A DNA stretch of 64,000 nucleotides from Desulfobacterales bacterium (GCA_016342285.1 JAEINQ010000028.1:1-64000); one strand, 5' to 3'. Shown: positions 34,916 to 44,788, numbered from the stretch's first letter. Made by a program: numbers and translations. Notes: generated by a model not told the origin, from the sequence alone.

Positions 34916-35411
34916 AGGTCCGGTCCTTTCCGCCTCCGGCCGCCGCCCAGGCGCGGGGACGGCGTTCTCTTTCCATGAACGGCGTGCGGTTTCCCGGCCT
35001 GTCGGCAGTCAGGACCATCCGCCGTAACAACGGCAGGGTCCCACGGTTATGCGGTACAATCCGCCGCGTCCGGCCACATGCCCGGTGTTGAATCAGCGGC
35101 AGGGTCAACCATAGCACGAGCAGACACCCGGCGGCAATGTTTCGAGGCAATCAACATGGTAACTGTTCACGGGGTTGAAAGGATACGAAGTTCCAACCCC
35201 TCGCACGGTAAGCGTTTACAGGGTACCGCACCTGCTTTGTTCCCGGGCATTTGAAGTACAACTTAGTACGACTGCATGCCCGGCGCCTCGCATCTACGGT
35301 ACCCTGTAAACGCTTACTCAACATGAATGGGGCATAACCGCCTGTGGATGCAAATTTGACGGGTACGGCCTTTCGGTGTATGCATGGGCATCGTTCACCT
35401 ATCCTCCGGGA
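34916..35411. other. Intergenic region with large inverted repeat
   Basis: Divergent region between fluC (minus) and the TPR lipoprotein (plus). It contains the nested inverted repeat 35208-35317. No supported gene; the minus frame 34908-35150 is not convincing. Confidence 0.5.
35208..35317. repeat. Nested inverted repeat with perfect 21-bp arms
   Basis: The arms at 35208-35228 (GTAAGCGTTTACAGGGTACC plus G) and 35297-35317 are exact reverse complements. Inside, CCGGGCAT (35243-35250) mirrors ATGCCCGG (35276-35283), and at the centre are two GTAC boxes. The whole can fold into a cruciform or RNA hairpin of 110 bases. No second copy in this window. Confidence 0.85.
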
Positions 35412-35420
35412 ATGCGACCC

Positions 35421-36341
35421 ATGACTTTTCGGCACTGGACGGCAATCGCAATAATGGTCTTCCTGATTCCGGGATGCACCGGCGGCCGGGCAGTCTCCGA
35501 GCCCCCCGTGCACCTTCAGGCAGGAAGACAGGACGCGACCCGGGGGGCCGAATTATACCAAAAGGGGTGCTACAGCCGGGCCCTGGAGTTCTTTTTAATC
35601 GCCCATCGAAAATTCAGTGCATCGGACCAACTCGCCGGTGTGGCCATGTGCCTGAACAACATCGGCACCACCTATCGCGCCCTGGGCCATGCCGAAACCG
35701 CCGCCCTGTTCTTCCATGAAGCCCATACCCTATACCGCCGGCTTGACGATCGGGCCGCCGCGGCCCAGGCCCTGTGCAATCGCGCCGCTGCCCTGATTGA
35801 CATGGGGCGCATGGACGAGGCCGAAGCCGCTCTGGATGCCGCCGGATCGCAGTTGCCGGCCGGTCGGTTGCCCGCATATTTGCTGAAGACCCGCGGGGTT
35901 TTAATGATGAAAAAGGGGGTCTATGCCGAAGCCGAGGCCCTGCTTCAGGCCGCCCTGGACCGCACCAAACCGGAGAATGCAGCGGCCCTGGGAGCAACCC
36001 GCTCGGCCATGGGGGCATTGATGCAGCAGACCGGTCGGCCGGAGGCGGCCGTGCGCTTTTACCGGGCGGCTCTGGAGGCAGACCGAACCGCCGGATTTTA
36101 CAAGGGGATCGCAGACGATCTGGTCGCACTTTCCGGTCTGGCGGAAACAATGGACGAAACCGTCGCCCTGCTCAAGCGAAGCATCCAGATCTACGCCCTC
36201 ATGGACGACCGGGAAAGGGTGGCCGAGATCATGGGCAGGCTCGAGGCGGCAGCGGAAAAGGGGGCGGTGGATATTGATTTGACCCGCCATTTCGTTAAAA
36301 CATGGCTGGATGACCCGTCCGGGTGGACGCCCTGCCGCTAG
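35421..36341 (+). CDS. TPR lipoprotein
   Basis: 306 aa from the ATG at 35421; ATG at 35412 is an alternative. Lipobox LIPGC gives a lipid-anchored Cys at residue 19. At least five TPR units follow: GAELYQKGCYSRALEFFLIA, AGVAMCLNNIGTTYRALGHA, ALCNRAAALIDMGRMDEAEA, YLLKTRGVLMMKKGVYAEAE and GATRSAMGALMQQTGRPEAA. A periplasmic protein-interaction scaffold, probably at the outer membrane. Unlike bamD, it has no recognised partner nearby. Very GC-rich, native composition. Confidence 0.75.
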   Translation: MTFRHWTAIAIMVFLIPGCTGGRAVSEPPVHLQAGRQDATRGAELYQKGCYSRALEFFLIAHRKFSASDQLAGVAMCLNNIGTTYRALGHAETAALFFHEAHTLYRRLDDRAAAAQALCNRAAALIDMGRMDEAEAALDAAGSQLPAGRLPAYLLKTRGVLMMKKGVYAEAEALLQAALDRTKPENAAALGATRSAMGALMQQTGRPEAAVRFYRAALEADRTAGFYKGIADDLVALSGLAETMDETVALLKRSIQIYALMDDRERVAEIMGRLEAAAEKGAVDIDLTRHFVKTWLDDPSGWTPCR

Positions 36342-36667
36342 CAGGTTTCCATCCATAAATGGCCTTTTTGCCCAATCTCGGCGTCAATCGGCGCCATTGT
36401 TTGTGCGGCGTAGCCAGCTACGCCTCCGCACAATGGCTTGATTTTCTTGACCTTGGACAAAAATTCACATTTATGAATTTGAAACGTCCATGGACCGGCC
36501 TTGAAGAAAGAGTAAAGGATCCCCGCCCACAGGACGTGGATTCCAACTGCGAATTAAAAAAAGCTTATTCATGAACCGCAGACGGACGCAGACCCTCGCA
36601 GACGGAAAAAGCGTGTTGGCGGCCGGGCTCAAACGTCTGCGCGTGTCTGCGGTGAATGGTGCCGTAC
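36342..36667. other. Intergenic region with several repeat fragments
   Basis: Contains the 35-bp motif GTTTCCATCCATAAATGGCC... (36345-36379, second copy 51008-51043), an inverted repeat around GTGCGGCGTAGC/GCTACGCCTCCGCAC (about 36399-36432), the GGACGTGGATTCCAACTG motif (36532-36549) and the short palindrome element 36575-36652. Confidence 0.6.
36575..36652. repeat. Short palindrome-bounded element related to the 8-kb repeats
   Basis: ACCGCAGAC (36575-36583) mirrors GTCTGCGGT (36644-36652). The interior has GTTGGCGG and GTCTGCGCGTGTCTG, like the right end of the elements at 7893-8206 and 8594-8840. Confidence 0.65.
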
Positions 36668-37111
36668 TTATGTCGTCGGGTCCTTAGCCCCTCCGCCCGC
36701 CGCCGCCATCTCCTTGATCATTTGAACCATGGGCTCGGGCAACGGCCGCCATCTTGGTTCGATGGCCTTGTCCCCATGCCAGGTGAACTCCACGGCTTCG
36801 TACCGCTCTTTGATGGTCCGGTCCTGGCGCTCTCCGTAAGTCACGGCCGGGTAGTATTCCACCAGAAGCATGCGGGCCGGTTCGATGTTAAAGTCCTTGC
36901 TCACGGAGGTGGCAATGTGGCCGACGACGCTTCGAATAGAAATGAGCTTGTCTTCGATTTCCTCCAGCACCACGATGGTCGATTTAAGGTGGGCCAGGGC
37001 GCCGGTTTCCGACTTTTTAAGGTCAAAGATGCGAAGCCGGCAAACGCCGCTTCCCAGACGCAACGCACCGCCCCACCCCTTCCAATGGTATCGATCATCG
37101 TGAATCAGCAT
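36668..37111 (-). CDS. Uncharacterised 147-aa protein next to the NorD-like gene
   Basis: 147 aa, no signal or TM segments, no recognised family. Features: a beta-rich start (WGGALRLGSGVCRLRIFDL), a central helix (STIVVLEEIEDKLISIRSVV) and an aromatic C-terminal part (RMLLVEYYPAVTYGERQDRT). Lies 95 bp after the NorD-like gene on the same strand, so it may belong to that unit. Confidence 0.55.
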   Translation of the reverse strand: MLIHDDRYHWKGWGGALRLGSGVCRLRIFDLKKSETGALAHLKSTIVVLEEIEDKLISIRSVVGHIATSVSKDFNIEPARMLLVEYYPAVTYGERQDRTIKERYEAVEFTWHGDKAIEPRWRPLPEPMVQMIKEMAAAGGGAKDPTT

Positions 37112-37206
37112 CTGCAGCCTCCTGAAACAAGCCGGTCCTTCGTGCTCTTGGCCCAGAGGACGTGAATTTCAAATTCGAGATAAAATGGGGGCCATTGGCC
37201 GATCCG

Positions 37207-39915
37207 TCAACGGGTCAGGGCGCCGTAAATCCGCAGCAGCTTATCGGGCAGTTCCCTCACATCGGAAATGATGTTGTGGCGCACGCTGCCGTAAAGATCG
37301 TCCAGCATGGGATCGGCTGCCACGTTGACCGTAATGCCGTGGGTAAAAATCGTCTTAGATCTCGCTTCGTTGATAGCCCGCCGGGTATCTTCGATGGCAT
37401 GACCGCCCTTGTAGTCAACATCGTTGGGGAAACCGTCACCGATGAGAATCATCAGACGGACCGCGGCCGATATTCCCTCCAAACTGGCCGTGGCATGGCG
37501 GATGGCCGCGCCCATGCGCGTGCTTCGCTGGGAGACCATGCCTGAAATGCGACGGCGGACTTCCGGCCCCATGGGTTCGTCAAAGTCCTTGACCCGATAA
37601 TAGTCCACACCGAGCCGGCCGGTACCGGAAAAACCGGCCATGGCAAAGCGGTCGCCCACCACGCCCAGGGCTTCGCAGAACAGGACCAAGGCCTCTTTTT
37701 CCATGTCCAGCACGCTCTTGGTGCCAGTACCGTTGACCGCGCTGACGCTGTTGGCCGTGGATCGGGACAGGTCCACCAGTAAAAGTACAGCCACGTCGCG
37801 CTGCTGCTTGAGACGTTTGATGTAGAGCCGGTCCGAGGGCATGAGCCCGGCACGCCGGTCCATGGCAAAATCGAGCAGGGCCCGGTAATCAAAGTCATCC
37901 CCTTCCACCCATTGGCGCAAAATGGTCAGCCCTTCGGGTCGAAGCAGTTCGAAAGCATACCGGATGCGCCGGACCAGACCATGGTGGCGCTCCAGGGTCT
38001 TGGCAAACAGATCGTCATTTCGTGCCGGCACCATGGCCCTTTCCAGGACCCGGCAGTGCCGGTCGAGATAGTCGCCCTGGGCACCGGCCCATTCGGGATA
38101 CCAGAAAACCGCCCCGTCAGTCTCTTCGTCCTCAATGGTGGATCCGCCGGAAAGATTCAGCACCGAGGCCAGGTCGGCCATGGATCGCGGAACGCCGGCC
38201 TGAGTGACGGCACTGCCGTCTTCCGCCGCCGGACCCTTTTGCGCCAGGCGTTGGATATCCTCGGGCTTTAATACTCCGGCGGTTTCTTGAATCTTTTGAA
38301 ACAGATCGGCCCGATAGACCCGGATCCCTTTTTCTCTCAGTCTTTGTTGAAGTGCCCGGGCGCGGTGATCGGTTTCTTGGTGGGCCCGCAAAAAAAGATC
38401 CGGTCTCAACCGGCGGCCAAAGGGGAGGTTGACCCGACGGCGGCCGGGGTCCAGGCCTTTGGCGAATGTTTCATGCAGATCAGCCACCAACCGGGCACAA
38501 TCCTCAACGGTAGCGGCTCGGTCGACCCCCTGGTCCAGGAGGTCAACGGCCGTTTCCAGCATGCCGCTGCTCCCCTCATCGCCCAGAACAACCCGTGCGT
38601 AGCATCGGTCTAAAGGGGTTGCCCCGCCAACGGTTCTCATCCGCCCGGCTTCTATCCCAAGGACGCTTCGGAGCCGACGGGCCAGCCCGGCATAGCGACG
38701 GGCCATGTGTCGCTGCAGCCGGCCGTGCTCGGCAATGGTCAGCAGGCTCTCGGCCAGGGCCGGATCGTCAAATTGCCGAAAAAAGGCCTCCATGTCCGAA
38801 ACGCGGTCAATGGGGTTTTCATGGCCTTCCGGTCGTCGGTATCTGCCGGAGAGTCGCTCCAAATCAAAATCAAAGGTGCCGAATTCGGCCGGGGCCGACT
38901 CAAGCCGGGCCAGGTCCTGGTACAGGGTCAGGTTCCGCTCCCGGTCTTTAAATACGCCGATGGTCTCCGGCAGGTAGATGAAACAGCCGTCCGAGCAGAC
39001 CACCGGACCGCCTCGCCCGTCGGGCGCCAGGGCCTGGGGCAGGGCCGAAAGGGGCTTGGCGGACAGACGCTTTCCGGTCCGGGCCCGCAGATACCGGTTG
39101 ATCCGGGACGCGGCCTCGGTCAGCGAAACAGCGACCTGAAGCGACCGGAAAGCGGTCGTTGCCTCCCGGGAGGTTAGGGAGAGAAAATCTTGCCCCCTGT
39201 CTGCATTTCGCCGGCAGCGCTCCAGGCCGGTATCAACGAACCGGGTCAGCGCTTTTTCCGAAAGCAGGCAGAGCCCTTTTTCCATCCCGTCCAAAAACGG
39301 TTCGGCCTGGGAAAGATCAAACAGAAGCACCCGGTTTAACGGACGTATTTGCCAGGACCGGGCGTCCGCGGCCATTTTCGTCACGGCACGGGGGATCAGT
39401 CGGGTCAGGTGCAGGCTCTGATTGTAGGTCATGTCCCGGGAAAACGTGTCGGAAAGAAGCGTCAGAAAAGCCATGCCGGCGTCGGTGTCGCCGGCAATCA
39501 GGAGCCGGCCCAGGGCCTCCAGGGGCCGGCCCAGGGTGTAAGTCCCTTTTTGTCCCATGACGGCCGTGGTCTGCCGAAAGGCATCGATCAGGGCCTGGCT
39601 GCCCGTAGAAAAAACCGGAACCGCCTGCTCGGTTATGATCCGCCCCAGAGAGGGGCCGACCTGCCCGGCCGCCTCGACCAGCGCTGTGAATTGTTTCATT
39701 TGGGAATCGTCACAGACCGGCAGCAGGTCACCGTAGGCGCGGGCCAGGGCCACCCCGAAAGAGATCTCCTGGGAAAGGGCCGTCAGGATCTGATCCACCA
39801 TCTGTCCCAGGCGGTCCAAGGGAACCGGAGTCGAAGCACGGCTTATGGCGCAATCGAGGATTCCGGCCAGTTCCGGATCGGCCAGGGCGAGTTTTTCAAG
39901 GGGTGAATGGATCAT
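37207..39915 (-). CDS. NorD/CbbO-like VWA-domain protein
   Basis: 902 aa. The C-terminal about 200 residues are a von Willebrand factor A domain with full MIDAS: VLLLVDLSRSTANS (DxSxS), STRMGAAIRHA (Thr) and LIGDGFPNDVDY (Asp). The long N-terminal region is helical, as in NorD and CbbO proteins. With the MoxR ATPase upstream it should form a AAA+/VWA chaperone pair that inserts metals or remodels a target complex. No nitric oxide reductase or RuBisCO genes are in the window, so the client is unknown. The 136-bp gap to the ATPase gene is repeat-like. Confidence 0.8.
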   Translation of the reverse strand: MIHSPLEKLALADPELAGILDCAISRASTPVPLDRLGQMVDQILTALSQEISFGVALARAYGDLLPVCDDSQMKQFTALVEAAGQVGPSLGRIITEQAVPVFSTGSQALIDAFRQTTAVMGQKGTYTLGRPLEALGRLLIAGDTDAGMAFLTLLSDTFSRDMTYNQSLHLTRLIPRAVTKMAADARSWQIRPLNRVLLFDLSQAEPFLDGMEKGLCLLSEKALTRFVDTGLERCRRNADRGQDFLSLTSREATTAFRSLQVAVSLTEAASRINRYLRARTGKRLSAKPLSALPQALAPDGRGGPVVCSDGCFIYLPETIGVFKDRERNLTLYQDLARLESAPAEFGTFDFDLERLSGRYRRPEGHENPIDRVSDMEAFFRQFDDPALAESLLTIAEHGRLQRHMARRYAGLARRLRSVLGIEAGRMRTVGGATPLDRCYARVVLGDEGSSGMLETAVDLLDQGVDRAATVEDCARLVADLHETFAKGLDPGRRRVNLPFGRRLRPDLFLRAHQETDHRARALQQRLREKGIRVYRADLFQKIQETAGVLKPEDIQRLAQKGPAAEDGSAVTQAGVPRSMADLASVLNLSGGSTIEDEETDGAVFWYPEWAGAQGDYLDRHCRVLERAMVPARNDDLFAKTLERHHGLVRRIRYAFELLRPEGLTILRQWVEGDDFDYRALLDFAMDRRAGLMPSDRLYIKRLKQQRDVAVLLLVDLSRSTANSVSAVNGTGTKSVLDMEKEALVLFCEALGVVGDRFAMAGFSGTGRLGVDYYRVKDFDEPMGPEVRRRISGMVSQRSTRMGAAIRHATASLEGISAAVRLMILIGDGFPNDVDYKGGHAIEDTRRAINEARSKTIFTHGITVNVAADPMLDDLYGSVRHNIISDVRELPDKLLRIYGALTR

Positions 39916-40051
39916 TATGGACGTCTGGATGGCTGAATTTCACGGTGACGGATTCCTAAAAAAGCGAATCCGTTTGTGTTTGGTGTTTAGCCGTCTTAAG
40001 CAGTATCCTTGGGTTTAACCAAATACAAAACACAAAAAACCAAACACCAGG

Positions 40052-40867
40052 CTAAAAAATATCAACGATCAGGTCCTCCAGCGTCTCCTGCACCCGCGCA
40101 TCGTCGGTCAGGGGCTGACAGACGGCTGCCCGGCAGGCGTCAGCCGGCAAAATCCCGCGCACGATCAAATGGGCGGCGTAGATGAGCAGCCGGGTACTGG
40201 CCCCCTCGGTCAGCCCATGTTCGCGGATATTGCGGATCTTTTCAGCCAGGGTGACCAGCCGGAGGGCCGCTTCCATGCTCACCCCGCCTTCCTGGGCCAC
40301 GATCTGCGCCTCTGCCTCCCGGGGCGGATAATCAAAGGAGAGCGAGACAAATCGCTGCCGGGTGCTCTGCTTGATGTCCTTTAAAACGCTCTGATAGCCG
40401 GGATTGTAGGAGATGACCATCATAAAATCCGGATGGGCGGTGATAACCTCCCCTTTCTTGTCGATACTCAGTGTGCGCCGGTTATCGGTCAGGGGGTGGA
40501 TGACCACCGTGGTGTCTTTCCGGGCTTCGACGATTTCGTCCAGGTAGCAGATGGCGCCGGAACGCACCGCCTGGGTCAGGGGGCCGTCCACCCACACCGT
40601 CTCGTCGCTCTTGAGCAGATATCGCCCGATCAGGTCCGAGGCAAAGAGGTCTTCGTGGCAGGCCACGGTGATCAGGGGCCGATTGAGACGCCAGGCCATG
40701 TGCTCCACGAACCGGGTCTTGCCGCAACCGGTCGGCCCCTTGAGCATGACCGGTAGCCGGGCGTCCGCGGCCGTCGAAAACATGACCATTTCATTGGCGG
40801 TTTCCAGGTAATAAGGCTCGGTTTTGATCCGATGCTGACGGGTATCAGCCGGTTCGGCGTGGTCCAT
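40052..40867 (-). CDS. MoxR-family AAA+ ATPase (NorQ/CbbQ-like)
   Basis: 271 aa from the ATG at 40867. Walker A is [18 protein letters not shown], Walker B is [15 protein letters not shown], sensor 1 is [11 protein letters not shown], and the arginine region is [14 protein letters not shown]. The DLIGRYLL and [13 protein letters not shown] segments are typical of NorQ/CbbQ. Partner of the VWA protein downstream. A hexameric remodelling ATPase by family. Divergently arranged with traB (142 bp between starts), so the two promoters share that gap. Confidence 0.9.
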   Translation of the reverse strand: MDHAEPADTRQHRIKTEPYYLETANEMVMFSTAADARLPVMLKGPTGCGKTRFVEHMAWRLNRPLITVACHEDLFASDLIGRYLLKSDETVWVDGPLTQAVRSGAICYLDEIVEARKDTTVVIHPLTDNRRTLSIDKKGEVITAHPDFMMVISYNPGYQSVLKDIKQSTRQRFVSLSFDYPPREAEAQIVAQEGGVSMEAALRLVTLAEKIRNIREHGLTEGASTRLLIYAAHLIVRGILPADACRAAVCQPLTDDARVQETLEDLIVDIF

Positions 40868-41009
40868 GGGAAAATCGCTCCAGTTAAAAGGACAGCGGGC
40901 CGATAATACCCCCGAGAGCCAAGGGCTTTGAGGAATTCGGCATTGCGTTGACAGACAACGGGCAATCATTATATTCAGCATCTGCCTAAAACAAAGGAAT
41001 ATACACAGA

Positions 41010-42182
41010 ATGCAGGACCCAGACAACAGCAAGATGGTTCACCGACTGGAAGTGGACGGCCGCAAGATTATCCTGGTGGGCACGGCCCATGTGTCCAGGG
41101 AAAGCGCCGAGCTGGTCCGGGCGGTGATCGAGGCGGAACAGCCCGACACGGTTTGTGTGGAGCTCTGCGAATCGCGATATCAGTCCATTCGCCAGAAGGA
41201 TAGCTGGCAGGAAATGGACATCATCAAGGTGATACGGGAGAAAAAGGCCTTTTTGCTCCTTTCCAACCTCCTCCTGGCCAGCTTTCAGAAGAAAATAGCC
41301 GAAAAATTTGACATTGTTCCCGGCAAGGAGATGATCGAGGCCATGGATGCCGCCGACGCTATGGGCGCTCACATCCACCTGGCCGACCGGGACATCCGTA
41401 TCACGTTGAGCCGGACCTGGCGGACCATGGGGCTGTGGTCCAAGATCAAACTGCTCTTTCAGATGCTTCTTTCACTAGGGGAAGTGGACGATATCAGCGA
41501 AGCGGACATCGAGCGGATGAAGCAGGAAGATGTGCTTGAAAGCCTGCTGGCCGAGGTGGGCGCGGCCCTTCCGGAATTGCGAGAAATCCTTATCGACGAG
41601 CGGGACCGGTATCTGGCCGAGAAAATTCGCACCGCCCCGGGTCAGACCGTCGTCGCCGTGGTGGGCGCCGGACATGTGCCGGGAATCAAGGCCAACTGGG
41701 ACCGCCCTGTAAAACTGGCCGATCTGGAAACCCTGCCGCCCAAGGGCCGGGCCGGCACCATTTTCAAATGGTTTCTGCCCATCGCCATCCTTGCGCTGCT
41801 AGTCTCGGGCTTTGCTTACGGCGGATCCCGCGCCGGGACCGACATGGTCATCTGGTGGGTGGCGGCCAACGGCATTCTGGCCGGCCTGGGGGCACTCATC
41901 GCGCTGGCCCATCCCCTGACCATCCTCTCGTCGGTCATCGCCGCCCCCCTGACCTCGCTCAACCCCATGATCGCCGCCGGCTGGGTCTCCGGCCTGGTGG
42001 AAGCCTTCACCCGGCGCCCCAAGGTCCGGGATTTTGAAAACCTTCCCCGGGACATCCTCTCGGTCCGCGGCTTCTGGAGCAACAAGATCACCAAGGTGCT
42101 CCTGGTGGTGGTCTTTACCAACCTGGGCAGCTCCGTGGGTACCTTCGTGGCCCTTCCCATGATGATCCGGGCCCTGGGGTGA
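41010..42182 (+). CDS. TraB/PrgY-family membrane protein
   Basis: 390 aa. The N-terminal about 230 residues form the TraB (TIKI/EreA-like) domain: [50 protein letters not shown] and [17 protein letters not shown]. These contain the two GxxH and the E/R motifs of the proposed metalloprotease-like site. The C-terminal half has three to four TM helices (about 255-385). Family founder PrgY reduces pheromone activity in enterococci; a role in non-pheromone bacteria is unknown. Confidence 0.85.
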   Translation: MQDPDNSKMVHRLEVDGRKIILVGTAHVSRESAELVRAVIEAEQPDTVCVELCESRYQSIRQKDSWQEMDIIKVIREKKAFLLLSNLLLASFQKKIAEKFDIVPGKEMIEAMDAADAMGAHIHLADRDIRITLSRTWRTMGLWSKIKLLFQMLLSLGEVDDISEADIERMKQEDVLESLLAEVGAALPELREILIDERDRYLAEKIRTAPGQTVVAVVGAGHVPGIKANWDRPVKLADLETLPPKGRAGTIFKWFLPIAILALLVSGFAYGGSRAGTDMVIWWVAANGILAGLGALIALAHPLTILSSVIAAPLTSLNPMIAAGWVSGLVEAFTRRPKVRDFENLPRDILSVRGFWSNKITKVLLVVVFTNLGSSVGTFVALPMMIRALG

Positions 42183-42259
42183 TAACGCCGGGGCGCTTCT
42201 TGCCTATCGGTCGGATCCGTCGGATCGGACCGATAGGACGGACCGAACGACCCAACAAA

Positions 42260-42564
42260 TCAATAGCCCCAATCCTCATGGCTGACCGGAAACCGATTTA
42301 ATTGCGCTGAAAAGAACTGCCATTTGGGCATGAAGCGATCCATCAGATCCCTGAAACGGGCATTGTGGATGCCCACGCTGATCTGGGCCGGGGTGTAACC
42401 GCATCGGGTGAGGTAGCCGGTCAGCAGGCCCTCTTCGACGTTGCTGTTGCCGTCGCGGTCGGTCCAGTCGCCCAGGTAGCGGGTAGCCCAGCTCATCGCG
42501 GAACAGGGCGATGACCCGGTTCTGGGTGGCGCGTTCGGCGCGCCGGTTTGCCGATGGGGTTCAT
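42260..42564 (-). pseudogene. Decayed type I restriction subunit HsdR, N-terminus only
   Basis: Read with frame corrections, the segment gives MNPIGKP, ERATQNRVIALFRDELGYRY, LGDWTDRDGNSNVEEGLLTG, YLTRCGYTPAQISVG, the N-terminus of an HsdR protein. A 7-base insertion near 42540 and one extra C near 42483 break the frame. After ISVG the homology ends and a stop follows within about 45 codons. Its ATG (42564-42562) overlaps the stop of the next gene upstream as ATGA, so it was once translationally coupled to it. Confidence 0.8.
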
Positions 42565-43484
42565 GGGGTTGGCCTTTTTTTGTCGGGCCGATCGGTCCGA
42601 TCGGAAGGATCCGTCGGCTTTTTCCCCACCTCCAGGGGTCGGGTACCTTTGCAGGCCGGATAGTCGGTGCAGCCCCAGAACCGGGAGCCCGCTTGCTTCC
42701 CGCGGCGCGCGGTTCTTTGTTGCATGGGTTTGCCGCATCGTGGGCAGGATGGGGGCGTTGTCCGATCGGTCTGATCGGTCGGATCGGTCGGATCCGACGG
42801 ATCGAAAAGCTTTTCCCTTCTTCGCCCCCGCTCGGCAAGACGGGCCGCCGTGAGTTGCTCGCGGTAGCCGCCTTTTTCGATGATGGCCCGCTCCAGGACC
42901 GCGATCTGCCGGTCCAGCAGGTAATTGGCCTGGTGGATCAGACAGATCAGGGTATTGGCCACGACCCCGGGGTCCTTGTGTTCCAGCCAGGGAGCGTAGC
43001 GTTTCCAACGGGTTTGCTCGGACGGATCGGACCCTCTGCGCCCCAGTTCCCGCACTTTTATTGCTTCGGGGGCGTCCTTGGCCCACTGGAGAAGCTGGCG
43101 CTGACGCAGGAAGTCTTCGTAGTCCAGGAGCAGTTCGTCCAGACTGGCGCGGGCCACGTTGGTCAGAAGGGTTTCCGACTTGCTGCTGGTGGCCCCCGCC
43201 CGGCTTCCCTCGGCAATGTTTTGCCGGCCGCTTCGGGCCGCCTGCACCATCTGGTCGTGGGTGCGCGAGCGCGGGTTGACAAAGCGCTCGCAGAACGACA
43301 CCGTGCCGTCGTAGATGATGGTGGCCACTTGGAAACTGCGCAACTTCCGGTATCCGCCGCTGGGCCGCAGCCGCCGCGGGGGTTTTGTCCGATCTGTCCG
43401 ATCCGTCTGATGTTTCCCATCGGTCGGATCCGTCCGATCGGACCGATCCGACCCGTTTCGCCCTTTCCGTCCTTCCGGCGGCAT
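42561..43484 (-). CDS. Four-helix-bundle protein with topoisomerase-type zinc finger and SDRTDP repeats
   Basis: 307 aa from the ATG at 43484 (AAAGGGGGTGCGG upstream). The central part (GYRKLRSFQVATIIYDGTVS to NYLLDRQIAVLERAII) is a 23S-intervening-sequence-like four-helix bundle with the R-N-x-x-E core GRQNIAEGSRA. It is followed by a Cys4 topoisomerase zinc ribbon (CPRCGKPM ... CTDYPACKG). Low-complexity SDRSDRTDPTD blocks lie at the N-terminus (residues 13-35), between the two domains and at the C-terminus. They are encoded by GGATCGG/CCGATCC iterations. This matches the four-helix-bundle suffix family. ATGA-coupled to an HsdR remnant, suggesting a link with type I restriction. Confidence 0.75.
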   Translation of the reverse strand: MPPEGRKGRNGSDRSDRTDPTDGKHQTDRTDRTKPPRRLRPSGGYRKLRSFQVATIIYDGTVSFCERFVNPRSRTHDQMVQAARSGRQNIAEGSRAGATSSKSETLLTNVARASLDELLLDYEDFLRQRQLLQWAKDAPEAIKVRELGRRGSDPSEQTRWKRYAPWLEHKDPGVVANTLICLIHQANYLLDRQIAVLERAIIEKGGYREQLTAARLAERGRRREKLFDPSDPTDPTDQTDRTTPPSCPRCGKPMQQRTARRGKQAGSRFWGCTDYPACKGTRPLEVGKKPTDPSDRTDRPDKKRPTP

Positions 43485-43781
43485 CCGCACCCCCTTTGGC
43501 TCAGACCAACCGTATCCTCCCGGTGGGCAGTTCCTGCAATCAAGTACTAAAACAGGAATATTATTCTGTTACAGCTGCCAGGGCGTTTGAACAAGTCAAA
43601 AATAGGGGATGTCGCCCGTCACGGCACCGTCGATCCGTATTTCACGGAAGCGGTGCCGCAAAAGCGGCGCCATCAGGCATCGCGTTCATAAGCCCCTTGA
43701 TCATTGGAAAGACCGGGTGATATCCTGACCGCCGGACAGTAGCCTCTCCACAACATTCATCCGTTACCGATTTCAAGGCCA

Positions 43782-44657
43782 ATGAAATACGAAGGCCCCA
43801 TCTACCGGCCGCCCAGCGAGGCCGACTCCTTGCTGGTCCAGGCCACCGTCGGCTGCCCCTACAACCGATGCACCTTTTGCATGGTCTACAAAAACGGCCC
43901 GGCCTACCGCGTGCGCCAAGTGGTCGATATCAAGGCAGACATGCGTGAAGCGGCTGAGCGTCACGGCGAAACGGTTCGGGCCCTCTTTTTCCCGGCCGGC
44001 AACACCATCGCCATGAAAACGGCGGATCTGTCCGAGATCTGCCGGTTCGCCTGGAAAATTTTCCCCAACCTGCGGCGGATTACCGTTTACGGATCGGCCC
44101 AGTACATCTGCCGCAAAGGCCCCGAGGGAATGCGCCAACTGGCCGAAGCCGGGCTGACCCGGATTCACGTGGGGCTCGAATCCGGAGACGACGAAATCCT
44201 GCAAAGGGTTAAAAAGGGGGCGGACAGCCGCCAACAGGTCGAAGCCGGCCAGATCACCATGGCCGTCGGCATCGAGTTGAGCCTCTATGTCGTTCTGGGG
44301 ATCGGCGGGAAGGCGCGGACCGGGGATCATGTTCGAGAGACCGTGCGGGTTCTAAACCAAATATCGCCCGATTTCATCCGGCTGCGAACCTTTGTCCCCA
44401 AAAAGGACACCCCACTATTGGAAGATGTGTTAAGCGGCGATTTTCAAATGCTCGGCCCCCACGAGGTCCTCACTGAAACCGCCGGCATCGTTAAAGGCCT
44501 GACCGTCGACAGCGTTCTTGCCAGCGACCATTATACGAACTATATCAACGTGGAAGGGAAATTGCCCGCGGCAAAGGGGAAAATGCTGGCGCAGATTGAA
44601 GATGCCTTGCAGAAAAGTGAAGACCGGTTTCGGCCGTTTTTTATCGGCGATCAATAA
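43782..44657 (+). CDS. Radical SAM protein
   Basis: 291 aa. The cluster motif CPYNRCTFC (C-x4-C-x2-C) sits in LLVQATVGCPYNRCTFCMVY, a YxxPSEA-type radical SAM family. RIHVGLESGDDEILQRV and YVVLGIGGKARTGDHVRETV are the SAM/strand motifs of the Elp3-like TIM barrel. No auxiliary Cys cluster or partner gene. Substrate unknown. The ATG at 43782 has no strong Shine-Dalgarno. The 230 bp upstream hold no other gene. Confidence 0.8.
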   Translation: MKYEGPIYRPPSEADSLLVQATVGCPYNRCTFCMVYKNGPAYRVRQVVDIKADMREAAERHGETVRALFFPAGNTIAMKTADLSEICRFAWKIFPNLRRITVYGSAQYICRKGPEGMRQLAEAGLTRIHVGLESGDDEILQRVKKGADSRQQVEAGQITMAVGIELSLYVVLGIGGKARTGDHVRETVRVLNQISPDFIRLRTFVPKKDTPLLEDVLSGDFQMLGPHEVLTETAGIVKGLTVDSVLASDHYTNYINVEGKLPAAKGKMLAQIEDALQKSEDRFRPFFIGDQ

Positions 44658-44788
44658 GGGGTAAGCGTTTGGGCTGAAGACTGAAGACTGAAGGCTGAAG
44701 CAAAACCTCGACTCACCGGGTTGAACCAGTCCTTGTAAGGATTCGCCTGACGCAGATATCGGTCTTTTTTCAAGGCCCTCAAGAAGCC

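Noticed and set aside
34916..35150. Possible fluoride riboswitch upstream of fluC
   Set aside because: The characteristic conserved core and pseudoknot sequence were not found in the leader.
39916..40051. Possible inverted repeat GTTTGGTGTTTAGCC / CCAAACACCAGGC between norD-like and moxR genes
   Set aside because: The arms only partly match when reverse-complemented, so no confident hairpin or terminator was called.
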